Assembly: GCF_000430645.1 (NCBI RefSeq) | Contig: NZ_KE387185.1 | Location: forward strand, 407,780 to 471,779 | Direction: 5' to 3' | DNA: 64,000 bases | DNA from: Aquimarina latercula DSM 2041 | Lineage (GTDB): Bacteria; Bacteroidota; Bacteroidia; Flavobacteriales; Flavobacteriaceae | Shown here: piece after piece, positions 47,890-56,915 of the stretch | How positions within the stretch are numbered: the first letter of the stretch is position 1 | How the letters are laid out: every line of letters begins with the position of its first letter | The notes under the pieces: generated by a model | The model's database searches: none | The model's input: only the letters and a program-made list of their open reading frames with translations | Told to the model about the DNA's origin: nothing | Position numbers and translations under genes: made by a program

Positions 47890-47907
47890 AGCCCATAAGG
47901 CTTTTTT
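47890..47907 (+). terminator. short hairpin and T run after the CotH-type gene
   Basis: AGCC/GGCT with a 5-base loop is followed by six T. The stem is only 4 bp, so this is a weak terminator candidate. Confidence 0.35.
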
Positions 47908-47993
47908 CTTACGAGTTTTGACTAAAAGAGTCACCCTTTATATCATATGGATTAAGCAAAATCTAAGTTGTTATTTAACTTGCCCAAGTAATA

Positions 47994-48632
47994 ATGACAG
48001 AATCATTTGTATTTAGAATTCTTTGTTTAACAAGACTGATTATAGTTTTATATCCTTTCATGATCATAGCTCAAGACGTATCAACTAAAAATAAAATTAT
48101 TCCAAACGAGATTATGGAAGAAGCTAAGATTTCTTTGAACTATTACCCAGAATTAGAAGATGTTTTAATCGAGTTTAAGTTTAAATCATCGCTTAAGAAA
48201 TCCTTCATGAAAGCTCAACCTGTTTTTTTATCACTTTTTAAATCAAAAAGGAAAAGAAGTTATCTAATACTAATGAGCGAGACATTTAAAATTGATGGTC
48301 TAGAATTATCTATAAAGGATGTGCCTTCAGATATTCTTGTGGGTTGGCTTGGGCATGAGTTAGGACATATCATGGATTATCATAGAAGAAGTAGTGTAAA
48401 CCTAATTTCGTTCGGTATAAAATATTTGTTTTCATCTAGTTTTATTAGGGATGCGGAACGCACAGCAGATACGCAGGCAGTATCTCACGGGATGAAAGAT
48501 TACATATTGGCTACTAAAAACTTTATTCTAAATCATAGCTCTTTATCCGAAAAATATAAAGCAAGAATAAAGAAATTATACCTATCTCCTGATGAAATAA
48601 TGTTATTGATTAAAGAACAAGAGGAGGATTAA
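47994..48632 (+). CDS. putative zinc metalloprotease (HELGH motif), exported
   Basis: A 212-residue protein with an N-terminal hydrophobic signal (LYPFMIIAQD). HELGH at 121-125 is the HExxH zinc site, with a third ligand likely from Glu in AERTADTQAVSHG, as in M48-type peptidases. It is shorter than M48 enzymes such as HtpX and has no other membrane span, so it is a divergent member or a related minimal protease. It precedes the HD-Pycsar-effector gene by 36 bases and may share its transcript. Substrate unknown. Confidence 0.7.
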   Translation: MTESFVFRILCLTRLIIVLYPFMIIAQDVSTKNKIIPNEIMEEAKISLNYYPELEDVLIEFKFKSSLKKSFMKAQPVFLSLFKSKRKRSYLILMSETFKIDGLELSIKDVPSDILVGWLGHELGHIMDYHRRSSVNLISFGIKYLFSSSFIRDAERTADTQAVSHGMKDYILATKNFILNHSSLSEKYKARIKKLYLSPDEIMLLIKEQEED

Positions 48633-48668
48633 TCTTTTTCTTAATTAACATTAAAAAAGTAAATAATA

Positions 48669-49904
48669 ATGGAAATGATACTAGATAAAGCTGAAGACTA
48701 CATATTTAATCTTTTTAAGGATAATTTATCCAAGATATTTTTATATCACAACTTTTTGCATACTCAGCGAGTCGTAAATAGTGTAAAAGAAATTTGTGAG
48801 CATATAAATATTGATGAAGAAGATAAAGAAGTTGTATTAATATCAGCTTGGTTTCACGATGCAGGTTATGTAAGAGGTACAAAAAATCATGAGGAAGAAA
48901 GCATAAAAATATTCGAAATATTCTTAAAAGGAGTAACACTAAATGAGACAAAAAAAACGAAGATTTTAGGATGCATAAGAGCCACAAAAATCAATAAAGA
49001 ACCAGCAAATTTACTAGAAGAAATAGTAAAGGATGCGGATAGTTCTCATTTGTCAAAAGATTACTATAAAGAAGTAAATGAATTATTAAGACAAGAATTA
49101 AGTTTATTAAAAGTGGCAGAATATTCTTCAGAAGAATGGAGAATTGAAAATTTAAAACTTTTTACAGAAAAGCATAAGTATTATACGAGATATGCGATTG
49201 AAAAATGGGAACCATTAAAAAATAAAAACCTTTTAAATATTATTAAAAAAGGAAAGAAAAGAAAAAAGAAAAGACAAAAAGAGGATTTAAAAGCGAAACT
49301 AAAGGCAAAATATAAAGATGAAAGTCCTGAACGAGGTATACAAACTTTATATCGTGTTTCTCTAAGAAACCATATAAAACTTAGTGATATAGCAGATACC
49401 AAAGCCAATATACTTCTTTCGGTAAACGCGATAATTATTTCTTTGGCACTAGCAAATCTAATCCCAAAGTTAGATGCTCCTTCAAACAGACATTTGATGA
49501 TACCTAGTCTGATATTAGTTTTGTTCAGTGTAGCTGCAATAATCCTTTCGATAATGTCAACTCAACCAAAGGTTACTGGAGGAGAGTTCACAAGAGAGCA
49601 AGTGAAAAATAGAAAAGTAAATCTTTTGTTCTTCGGTAACTTTTTTAAAATGTCTTACGATAGATATCAGGAAGCAATTGATGAAGTAATTGGAGACAAA
49701 GAATATGTTTATAAAATGCTTACTAAAGACCTTTATTTGTTGGGTTTAGTGCTCAAGAAAAAATATGCGCTTCTCAAAATAACATACATAGTATTTACAA
49801 TTGGAATCATCTTATCTGTTGTGGCTTTTATCGTGGCTTTTACAGGAATTGACTTGGTACAAGAAGTAAGTACACCAGAAATTATAGAGAAAATTACAAA
49901 CTAG
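48669..49904 (+). CDS. HD-domain protein fused to a Pycsar-effector-type transmembrane domain
   Basis: A 411-residue protein. Residues about 10-190 form an HD phosphohydrolase domain with the metal ligands His31 (FLHTQRV), His63-Asp64 (WFHDAGY) and Asp122/124 (KDADSSHL), so it should cleave a phosphoester such as a nucleotide. A very basic linker follows (KKGKKRKKKRQKEDLKAK). Residues about 230-400 match the PycTM-type domain known from Pycsar antiviral effectors, which respond to cCMP or cUMP, with three membrane helices (about 245-265, 275-295, 368-393) in the order NILLSVNAIIISLALANLIP. No cyclase gene is in the window. In Bacteroidota this fusion is common and often sits next to the GH3-auxin-type ligase gene, as here (2-base gap), so a housekeeping role is as likely as defence. 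Confidence 0.8.
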   Translation: MEMILDKAEDYIFNLFKDNLSKIFLYHNFLHTQRVVNSVKEICEHINIDEEDKEVVLISAWFHDAGYVRGTKNHEEESIKIFEIFLKGVTLNETKKTKILGCIRATKINKEPANLLEEIVKDADSSHLSKDYYKEVNELLRQELSLLKVAEYSSEEWRIENLKLFTEKHKYYTRYAIEKWEPLKNKNLLNIIKKGKKRKKKRQKEDLKAKLKAKYKDESPERGIQTLYRVSLRNHIKLSDIADTKANILLSVNAIIISLALANLIPKLDAPSNRHLMIPSLILVLFSVAAIILSIMSTQPKVTGGEFTREQVKNRKVNLLFFGNFFKMSYDRYQEAIDEVIGDKEYVYKMLTKDLYLLGLVLKKKYALLKITYIVFTIGIILSVVAFIVAFTGIDLVQEVSTPEIIEKITN

Positions 49905-49906
49905 AT

Positions 49907-51436
49907 ATGGCAATTATAGGATCGTTAATCAAAGGAGCAATCAACTTAAAAGATGCATTGTCTCCAGAACTGAATCATGAAGAATCGCAACAAAGAGTAT
50001 TAGAAGAATTACTAACGACAGCTTCAAATACTGAATTTGGTAAAAATTATGATTTTGAAAATATATTAAAATCTAAAAATATACAGGAAGAGTTTGCAAA
50101 CAAAGTTCCATACTTCGATTATCATCAATTATTAGAAAAATGGTGGGGTCGAGTTATTGATGGAGAATCAAATGTAACTTGGCCGGGAAGCCCGGATTAT
50201 TTTGCCTTAAGCTCAGGAACTACAGGTAAGAAGAGTAAACGTATTCCTGTAACTAACGAAATGATAGAATCTATTCGTAGAGCAGGTATTAAACAGGTAG
50301 AAGCTTTATCTAATTTTGATCTTCCAGCTTCTTTTTTTGAAAAAGATATTATGATGTTAGGTAGCTCTACTGATCTACAAGAAAGAGAAGGACATTTAGA
50401 AGGAGAAATTAGTGGAATAAGTGCGAGTAATATTCCTTTTTGGTTTGAAGGTTTTTACAAGCCAGGTAAAGAAATTGCAAAAATAGATGACTGGGATAAA
50501 AGAGTTCATAAAATTGCTGAAAATGCAAAAAGTTGGGATATAGGAGCGTTAAGTGGGATTCCTTCGTGGATGGAATTGATGATACAAAAAGTGATCGAAT
50601 ATCACAATGTAGAAAACATTCATGATATCTGGCCAAACCTACAGGTGTACACCTCAGGAGGGGTTGCATTTAGTCCTTATGAAAAAAGTTTTAATAGTCT
50701 ATTAAAACAACCTATAACTGTAATAGATACATATTTAGCTTCTGAGGGATTCATTGCCTGTCAGGAGCGACCTGAGACCGATGCAATGAAATTGATTACT
50801 GACAATGGAATTTATTTCGAGTTTGTCCCTTTTCAGCCAGAATATATTAATCAGGATGGATCATTAAAGCAGGAAGCGCCTTCGATAACCTTAAAAGAAG
50901 TGGAAACTGATCAGGATTATGTACTCTTGATAACCACTGTTTCTGGAGCCTGGCGTTACATCATAGGCGACACTATAGAGTTTACAAATGTAGAAAGAGC
51001 CGAGATTAGAATTACTGGTAGAACTAAATTCTTTTTGAATGTAGTAGGGTCTCAGTTATCGGTTAATAAAATGAATGCAGCTTTAAGAGAAATAGAAGAG
51101 AAATTTGATATAGAAATTCCAGAATTCACATTAGCAGCAACTAGGATACACGATGAATTCTATCATCATTGGTACCTAGGTTCAGAGACAACAATTGATA
51201 ATACAATGTTGGCCAAAGAGCTTGATGAGGTATTAAAAAAAGCTAATAAAAACTATAAAGTCGCTAGAAGTAAAGCATTAAAAGGTGTAAAAGTAACCAC
51301 TGTTTCTCCTATTGTTTTTTCAGAATGGAGTGGAGCACAAAAGAAAAAAGGAGGACAAGTAAAAATGGAACGAGTAATGTCTGAAGAGAAGTTTGCTACT
51401 TGGGAAGCCTTTATTTCTGAAAACAACCCTAAATGA
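49907..51436 (+). CDS. GH3 auxin-responsive-promoter family acyl-adenylating protein
   Basis: A 509-residue cytoplasmic protein of the JAR1/GH3 plant-type acyl-acid amido synthetase family (not the glycosidase family GH3). Such enzymes adenylate a carboxylic acid and join it to an amine. SSGTTGKKSKRIPVT is the ATP-binding P-loop-like motif, YTSGGVAFSPYEKSF and DTYLASEGF match the second and third adenylation motifs, and YVLLITTVSGAWRYIIGDTIEF with ITGRTKFFLNVVGSQLS gives the fourth. Family length is about 500. It starts two bases after the HD-PycTM gene and ends 7 bases before the phosphoesterase fusion, so all three are co-transcribed. Substrate unknown. Confidence 0.85.
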   Translation: MAIIGSLIKGAINLKDALSPELNHEESQQRVLEELLTTASNTEFGKNYDFENILKSKNIQEEFANKVPYFDYHQLLEKWWGRVIDGESNVTWPGSPDYFALSSGTTGKKSKRIPVTNEMIESIRRAGIKQVEALSNFDLPASFFEKDIMMLGSSTDLQEREGHLEGEISGISASNIPFWFEGFYKPGKEIAKIDDWDKRVHKIAENAKSWDIGALSGIPSWMELMIQKVIEYHNVENIHDIWPNLQVYTSGGVAFSPYEKSFNSLLKQPITVIDTYLASEGFIACQERPETDAMKLITDNGIYFEFVPFQPEYINQDGSLKQEAPSITLKEVETDQDYVLLITTVSGAWRYIIGDTIEFTNVERAEIRITGRTKFFLNVVGSQLSVNKMNAALREIEEKFDIEIPEFTLAATRIHDEFYHHWYLGSETTIDNTMLAKELDEVLKKANKNYKVARSKALKGVKVTTVSPIVFSEWSGAQKKKGGQVKMERVMSEEKFATWEAFISENNPK

Positions 51437-51443
51437 AACAATA

Positions 51444-54400
51444 ATGATAAAAATAAAACATACAATTCTTCTTATTCTAACAATACTAGTTTCTAGTTGT
51501 GCACTTTACGAACCTAAGTACAGAGAACCTTTTGATGAATCGATTACTGCTAATGAAAAAGAAATTGAAAAGACTTTTTATTTAATAGGTGATGCGGGAT
51601 ATGCACAGCCTAATAAGAGCACACCTGCATTATTAGCCTTCGAGAAATATCTTGATAACCATAAACAAGAAGGAAACTATACTATTTTTTTAGGAGATAA
51701 TATTTATCCAGATGGAATGCCTAAAAAAGATAAAAAAGACAGGAAAATTGCAGAACATCGATTAGATGTCCAAATCGAAGCGGTTAAAAATTTTGAAGGA
51801 CAAGTGTTTTTTATTCCTGGGAATCATGATTGGTATAATGAAGGTTTAAAAGGATTAGAACGACAAGAAAAGTATTTTGAGAAAAAATTAAAAGACAAGA
51901 AAGTATTTCGTCCATCAAAAGGCTGTGCATTAGAAAGTATAGAGATCACCGACGATATTCAATTAATTATTTTAGATTCTCAATGGTACTTAGAAGATTG
52001 GGATAAACATCCTACAATTAATGACAATTGCCCAGAAATCAAAACAAGAGAAGCTATGTTTCTCGAAGTAGAAAGTGAATTTAAGAAAAATCAAGATAAA
52101 ACCATTGTATTTGCATTACACCATCCTTTATATACAAACGGAGTTCACGGAGGTAAATATGCACCAATAAAACACTTATATCCTTCTCAAAAAAAGATAC
52201 CATTACCTGTTCTTGGATCTCTAGCAATGCAAATACGTACTTCTGGAGCCATTTCAACTCAGGATAATCAGAATAAACAATATAAATCTCTAGTCAGGAG
52301 ATTAGAAACATTAGCAAGAGGAGTAGAACGAATTATTTTTACTTCGGGACATGAACATTCTTTACAATACATAGAGCACAAAGGGATTAAGCAAATTGTA
52401 TCTGGTGCTGGAGCTAAAAACTCTTTCGCAAAACTTAATAATAATGGACTTTTTGCTTACGGAGGTCAAGGTTTTATTCGATTAGATATCCATAAAGATG
52501 GGTCTTCCTGGGCTTCTTTTTTTGGAGTTGAGAATAGTGAGCCAAAACTGCTTTTTCGAAAAGAAATTTATAAAAAAGTAGAGCAATATGATATTTCTAG
52601 TATACCCGAGAGTACAGATCAAACAGTGATGGCGTCTGTCTATAAAAAAGAAGGTACGGATCGCACCGATTTTTATGAGAGTATCTGGGGAGATCATTAT
52701 AGAGATTTGTATGGAAAAAAAATTAAAATCAAGGTTGCTATCTTAGATACGCTTTACGGAGGTTTGGAAGTGGTAAGAAAAGGAGGAGGACATCAAACAC
52801 GTTCCTTAAGGTTAAAGAGTAAAGATGATAGGGAATATAACATGCGTGCACTTAAAAAAAGTGGGGTTAAATTTCTTCAATCTACTGTTTTCCAAAGTAA
52901 TTATATAGAAGAATCTTTAGAGAATACGATTTCTGAGGATATCTTATTAGATTTTTATACTGCATCACACCCTTATATTTTTACTGTTATTCCTGATTTA
53001 TCTGATGCAGTTGGGATTTATCATACAAATCCAAAGGTTTATTATGTGCCTAAGCAGAAGGCTTTGGGTAAACATAATGATACGCATGGAGATGAATTAT
53101 ATATGATTGAAGAGCGTCCAGAAGAAAATCATAAGAATTTAGAATCATTTGGTAAACCGGACGATATAGAGAGTACTTCTGATGTATATGAGCGTCTACG
53201 AAGAGATGAAAAATATAAAATAGATGAACCTGCTTTTATTAGAGCAAGACTGTTCGATATGTTAATAGGTGATTGGGATAGACATCAAGATCAATGGCGC
53301 TGGGCAGAGTATAAATTAGAAAATGGGAATCATATTTTTAAACCTATTCCACGAGATAGAGATCAAGCATTTTCTAATTTCGATGGTGGGTTTTTGGGAA
53401 CACTAAAAGGGCTACTTGGATTTGCAAATCAATTTCAGATTTATGATGAAGAATTAAAAGAGGTAAAATGGATCAATGCATCCGCAACCAGATTAGACCG
53501 AACCTTAATCCAAAATAGTGGAAGAGAAGAATGGCTAAAACAAGCAAAATACATTCAGGAAAATCTTACGGATATTGAAATTGAAAATGCATTTAAAAAT
53601 ATCCCTCCAGAAGCAAAAGGGGAAGATTTAGACCGTATTAAGAAAAACCTAAAAGGTAGAAGAAAGAACTTAATGGATATTGCTAATAGGTATTATGATT
53701 ACCTAGCAAGTCTAGCTATCGTGATGGGGACGGATAAAGATGATTTAATAGAGATTATACGAACAGAAAAAGGAAAAACAAGAGTCCTTGTTTCTCGAAT
53801 AAAAGATGGAAAGAAAGGGATTGTTGTAAGTGATAAAATTTTTGATAAAAAAGAAACTAAAGAAATTTGGATTTATGGATTGGATGATGATGACGTTTTT
53901 GAGTCGAGTGGAAAACCTCAGGACCCAATTCGAATAAATATAATTGGAGGACAAAATAATGATGTTTACAAATTCATGAAAGGTCGCAGAATTTCTGTGT
54001 ATGATCATAAAAGTAAACCTAACACTGTGGAGAAAAGAGGAGGTGCAAAAATTAGATTTACAGATAATTATCATATAAATAGTTTTGATAAAGATGAAAA
54101 AGTAAGAACCACTTCTTCTGTATTACCAGTTATAGGTTTTAATCCAGATGATGGGGTTCGTGTTGGACCTATGTTAATTTATACTATTAATGGATTTCAT
54201 CGTAATCCTTTTTCTAGTAGTCATAGTTTTTCTGGCGGATATTATTTTGCAACCCAAGGTTTTGATTTAGGTTATCGAGGAGAGTTTGCAGGAATTTTAG
54301 GTGATTATAACTTGTTTGTAGGAGCCACTTATACAAGTCCAAATTTTGCAGCTAACTTTTTTGGTTTTGGAAATGAAACTGAAAACAATCAAGATGAACT

Positions 54401-55157
54401 TGATTTTGATTATAACCGAGTAAAATTAAGTACATACGCTGTATCCTTAGGTGCTGTTAAAAATGGTCGTTTGGGAAGTAATTTTGAATATAAAGGATCT
54501 CTAGAAGGAATCAAAGTTGACGACACCGCGAATAGATTTATTACTCAGGAAGCAGGTTTTGATAATTCAGAGTTTTTTGAGCGCAAATGGTTTGCTGGGC
54601 TAGATGGAACCTATCGATATGAAAGTTATGATGTGGTTTTAAACCCCACTCGAGGAATGAAATTTGAAGTTAATGTTGGAGGAAGAATGAATCTGGATGA
54701 TACTAAAAGAACTTTCGGTTATATAAAACCACACTTAGGATTTTATAACTCATTGAGTCGTAACCGTAGAGTAGTTTTAAAAACAGCCATTCAAGGTCAA
54801 TTTAATATAGGAGAGAATTATGAATTCTATCAAGCTGCTCAACTTGGAGCGGATAATCTATTACGTGGTTACAGAACGGAACGATTTACAGGACAATCTT
54901 CATTAGCAGGTAGTGCTGATATAAGATATAGTTTCAAACAGTTTAAAACTAGAATTTTACCCCTTCAAATAGGAGTGTTTACAGGAGTTGACACTGGAAG
55001 AGTTTGGATTGCCGATAATGATACATCTGATAAGTGGCACAGTGATTATGGAGGAGGTCTATGGATAAATAGTACTAATGCCATGAAAGCAACTTTTAAT
55101 CTTTTTGCTGGAGAAGATGGTGCTAGATTTTCTTTTGCATTTGCATTTAAATTTTAA
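51444..55157 (+). CDS. metallophosphoesterase / kinase-like / Omp85-type barrel fusion lipoprotein
   Basis: A 1237-residue protein from ATG 51444; the signal ends LVSSCALYEPK, so the N terminus is lipidated. Residues about 40-380 are a calcineurin-like phosphoesterase (YLIGDAGYAQP, FLGDNIYPDG, IPGNHDWYNEG, FALHHPLY, FTSGHEHSLQY carry the metal ligands). Residues about 410-700 look like an atypical kinase: GGGHQTRSLRLKSKDDREY (Lys-containing N-lobe), Asp610 and Asp612 in GDWDRHQDQWRW, and Asp638/Asp640 in IPRDRDQAFSNFDGG, a layout close to CotH and FAM20-like catalytic loops. Residues about 920-1237 form a surface-antigen/BamA-type beta-barrel (GLDGTYRYESYDVVLNPTRGMKF, QLGADNLLRGYRTERFTGQ) ending in FAFKF. 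It is in an operon with the ligase before it and the PAP2 phosphatase after it. Kinase-likeness is inferred from pattern only. Confidence 0.8.
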   Translation: MIKIKHTILLILTILVSSCALYEPKYREPFDESITANEKEIEKTFYLIGDAGYAQPNKSTPALLAFEKYLDNHKQEGNYTIFLGDNIYPDGMPKKDKKDRKIAEHRLDVQIEAVKNFEGQVFFIPGNHDWYNEGLKGLERQEKYFEKKLKDKKVFRPSKGCALESIEITDDIQLIILDSQWYLEDWDKHPTINDNCPEIKTREAMFLEVESEFKKNQDKTIVFALHHPLYTNGVHGGKYAPIKHLYPSQKKIPLPVLGSLAMQIRTSGAISTQDNQNKQYKSLVRRLETLARGVERIIFTSGHEHSLQYIEHKGIKQIVSGAGAKNSFAKLNNNGLFAYGGQGFIRLDIHKDGSSWASFFGVENSEPKLLFRKEIYKKVEQYDISSIPESTDQTVMASVYKKEGTDRTDFYESIWGDHYRDLYGKKIKIKVAILDTLYGGLEVVRKGGGHQTRSLRLKSKDDREYNMRALKKSGVKFLQSTVFQSNYIEESLENTISEDILLDFYTASHPYIFTVIPDLSDAVGIYHTNPKVYYVPKQKALGKHNDTHGDELYMIEERPEENHKNLESFGKPDDIESTSDVYERLRRDEKYKIDEPAFIRARLFDMLIGDWDRHQDQWRWAEYKLENGNHIFKPIPRDRDQAFSNFDGGFLGTLKGLLGFANQFQIYDEELKEVKWINASATRLDRTLIQNSGREEWLKQAKYIQENLTDIEIENAFKNIPPEAKGEDLDRIKKNLKGRRKNLMDIANRYYDYLASLAIVMGTDKDDLIEIIRTEKGKTRVLVSRIKDGKKGIVVSDKIFDKKETKEIWIYGLDDDDVFESSGKPQDPIRINIIGGQNNDVYKFMKGRRISVYDHKSKPNTVEKRGGAKIRFTDNYHINSFDKDEKVRTTSSVLPVIGFNPDDGVRVGPMLIYTINGFHRNPFSSSHSFSGGYYFATQGFDLGYRGEFAGILGDYNLFVGATYTSPNFAANFFGFGNETENNQDELDFDYNRVKLSTYAVSLGAVKNGRLGSNFEYKGSLEGIKVDDTANRFITQEAGFDNSEFFERKWFAGLDGTYRYESYDVVLNPTRGMKFEVNVGGRMNLDDTKRTFGYIKPHLGFYNSLSRNRRVVLKTAIQGQFNIGENYEFYQAAQLGADNLLRGYRTERFTGQSSLAGSADIRYSFKQFKTRILPLQIGVFTGVDTGRVWIADNDTSDKWHSDYGGGLWINSTNAMKATFNLFAGEDGARFSFAFAFKF

Positions 55158-55170
55158 AAACTATTATAAT

Positions 55171-55971
55171 ATGACTTTTAAATACGTAATATTATTAACA
55201 TCAATGTTTCTTATATCTAATTTGTTTTCACAAACGGATTCTCCATATGAAACTGATCTATGGATAGATGGTGCTTGGGTTACTGGAGCTGTAGGAGGCT
55301 CTGTATATGGCTTCACATTACTATTGAATAAAGAAGGAATTACTGAGCAAGAATTAGGAAATCTTAATAAAGATGATATTTTTTTTATTGATCGCTGGGC
55401 AGCAGGAAATTATTCTGAGCGAGCCAGTCAAATTAGTGATATCCCTTTTTATACCTCTTTTGCAACCCCCTTTTTATTGTTGTTAAATAAAAACACAAGA
55501 CGTGATTCTGGAAAATTATCAATTATGTTAGTGGAAAGTATGGCAACAGCGGGAGCTTTATTTACAATTACTGCTGGTTTGGTAAATAGACCACGTCCTT
55601 TAGTATATGCAGAAGACACTCCTTTAAAAGATAGATTGTCAAAAGACTCGCAACGTTCATTTTTTAGTGGACACGCTGCGGCATCCGCAGCAGCAACTTT
55701 TTTTGCTGCTAAAGTTTTTAGCGACTATTTTCCAAATTCCAAAGCTAAACCATTTGTTTGGGCAGGTGCAGCTGTATTACCCGCAGTGGTAAGTTACTTT
55801 CGTGTTCAATCAGGAAATCATTTCCTTACGGATGTGATTTTAGGATACGCAATTGGAGCTACTACTGGTATTTTAGTTCCAGAATTACATAAAAAGAAAA
55901 ACAAAAAATTAAGTATTACACCAGGTATCGGATTACATCAACAAAGTATCAGGCTTTCTTATCGTTTCTAA
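55171..55971 (+). CDS. PAP2-family phosphatase
   Basis: A 266-residue exported or membrane-bound phosphatase. ATG 55171 gives a clear signal peptide (LLTSMFLISNLFSQTD). The PAP2 motifs are present: NRPRPLVY (first, with a degenerate spacing), RSFFSGHAAASAAATFF (second, SGH) and FRVQSGNHFLTDVILGYAIG (third, with the catalytic His in GNHFLTD). The family acts on lipid phosphates such as undecaprenyl pyrophosphate or phosphatidic acid. It starts 13 bases after the phosphoesterase fusion, so three phosphatase or phosphoester-acting proteins are encoded in a row. Confidence 0.85.
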   Translation: MTFKYVILLTSMFLISNLFSQTDSPYETDLWIDGAWVTGAVGGSVYGFTLLLNKEGITEQELGNLNKDDIFFIDRWAAGNYSERASQISDIPFYTSFATPFLLLLNKNTRRDSGKLSIMLVESMATAGALFTITAGLVNRPRPLVYAEDTPLKDRLSKDSQRSFFSGHAAASAAATFFAAKVFSDYFPNSKAKPFVWAGAAVLPAVVSYFRVQSGNHFLTDVILGYAIGATTGILVPELHKKKNKKLSITPGIGLHQQSIRLSYRF

Positions 55972-56012
55972 AGAAATAAGGTGCTTAATTTTTTTTAATT
56001 AATTGTAAATCA

Positions 56013-56915
56013 ATGAATAAATTCTGTTTTTCTATATCCATTTTCTTTTTTTTCTGTTCATTTACCATGTTAGGTCAAGTCAGTGATCTAGCTAGAGTTG
56101 AGTACACTTATTTTCCACAAAGAGGAAGTGATAACTCTTTTAAACGGTTTAGAGCATTATTAAATTACCCCATAAAACTAGATGATAAAGGAAGTTATCT
56201 GGTAACTGGATTAGAGTATAGAGAAGTTAATTTTGACTATGAAGATCTTACTTCGTTTGATGTATCAGGATTTGACCGTTTACGCTCTGCAGAATTTACT
56301 ATAGGATATACTTTTAAATTAAAGAATGATTGGCGTTTTGCCATAAAATCTGGTGCCATGGTTGCTTCCAATTTTGAAAACAATAAAATTACAAGTGATG
56401 ATTTACTATATTCTGGTGCGATTTTCTTTATTAAAGACAAAAAAAATGAAGGTTTAAAAAAACCATGGAGATTGATTTTAGGTCTTCAATATTCGACTAC
56501 AGCAGGAAGACCATTTCCACTACCAATTGTCAATTATTTTAAAGAGTTTCATCCTTCTTGGTCGTATTCCTTAGGAGTTCCTAAGAGTAATATAAAATAT
56601 GCTATTGATGAAAAAAACAAATTACAGGTGTTTGCTACCTTAGATGGTTTTTATGCAAACCTTCAAAATGACCGATTAGTTACCAATGGTTCCATTGGCT
56701 CAAGAAATCAAGTAGCAGAAAATATATCAATGACAATAGCCTTAGGAGGTTTAGGTTATGAACATTTATTTACGAAACACTTAGTTTTTTATAGTTATTT
56801 TGGATATACCTTGTTGAACGATATAAGATTACGAAATGATGATCAGGAAAATGTGCTAACAATAAACGATCAGAACAGCTTTTATATAAGAGGAGGACTT
56901 AAATTGAAATTATAA
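56013..56915 (+). CDS. DUF6268 family outer membrane protein
   Basis: A 300-residue exported protein with signal peptide (CSFTMLGQVS). DUF6268 is a Bacteroidota beta-barrel-type family without known function; here ARVEYTYFPQRGSDNSFKRFRALLNYPIKL, RSAEFTIGYTFKLKNDWRFAIKSG, FHPSWSYSLGVPKSNIKYAI and the final LRGGLKLKL fit alternating membrane strands. It is 41 bases after the PAP2 gene and ends six bases inside the convergent cardiolipin synthase gene. Confidence 0.75.
   Translation: MNKFCFSISIFFFFCSFTMLGQVSDLARVEYTYFPQRGSDNSFKRFRALLNYPIKLDDKGSYLVTGLEYREVNFDYEDLTSFDVSGFDRLRSAEFTIGYTFKLKNDWRFAIKSGAMVASNFENNKITSDDLLYSGAIFFIKDKKNEGLKKPWRLILGLQYSTTAGRPFPLPIVNYFKEFHPSWSYSLGVPKSNIKYAIDEKNKLQVFATLDGFYANLQNDRLVTNGSIGSRNQVAENISMTIALGGLGYEHLFTKHLVFYSYFGYTLLNDIRLRNDDQENVLTINDQNSFYIRGGLKLKL

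Noticed and set aside
48669-51436. A complete Pycsar antiviral system.
   Set aside because: Only an effector-type domain is present; no pyrimidine cyclase is near, and the neighbours are metabolic, so defence is not supported.
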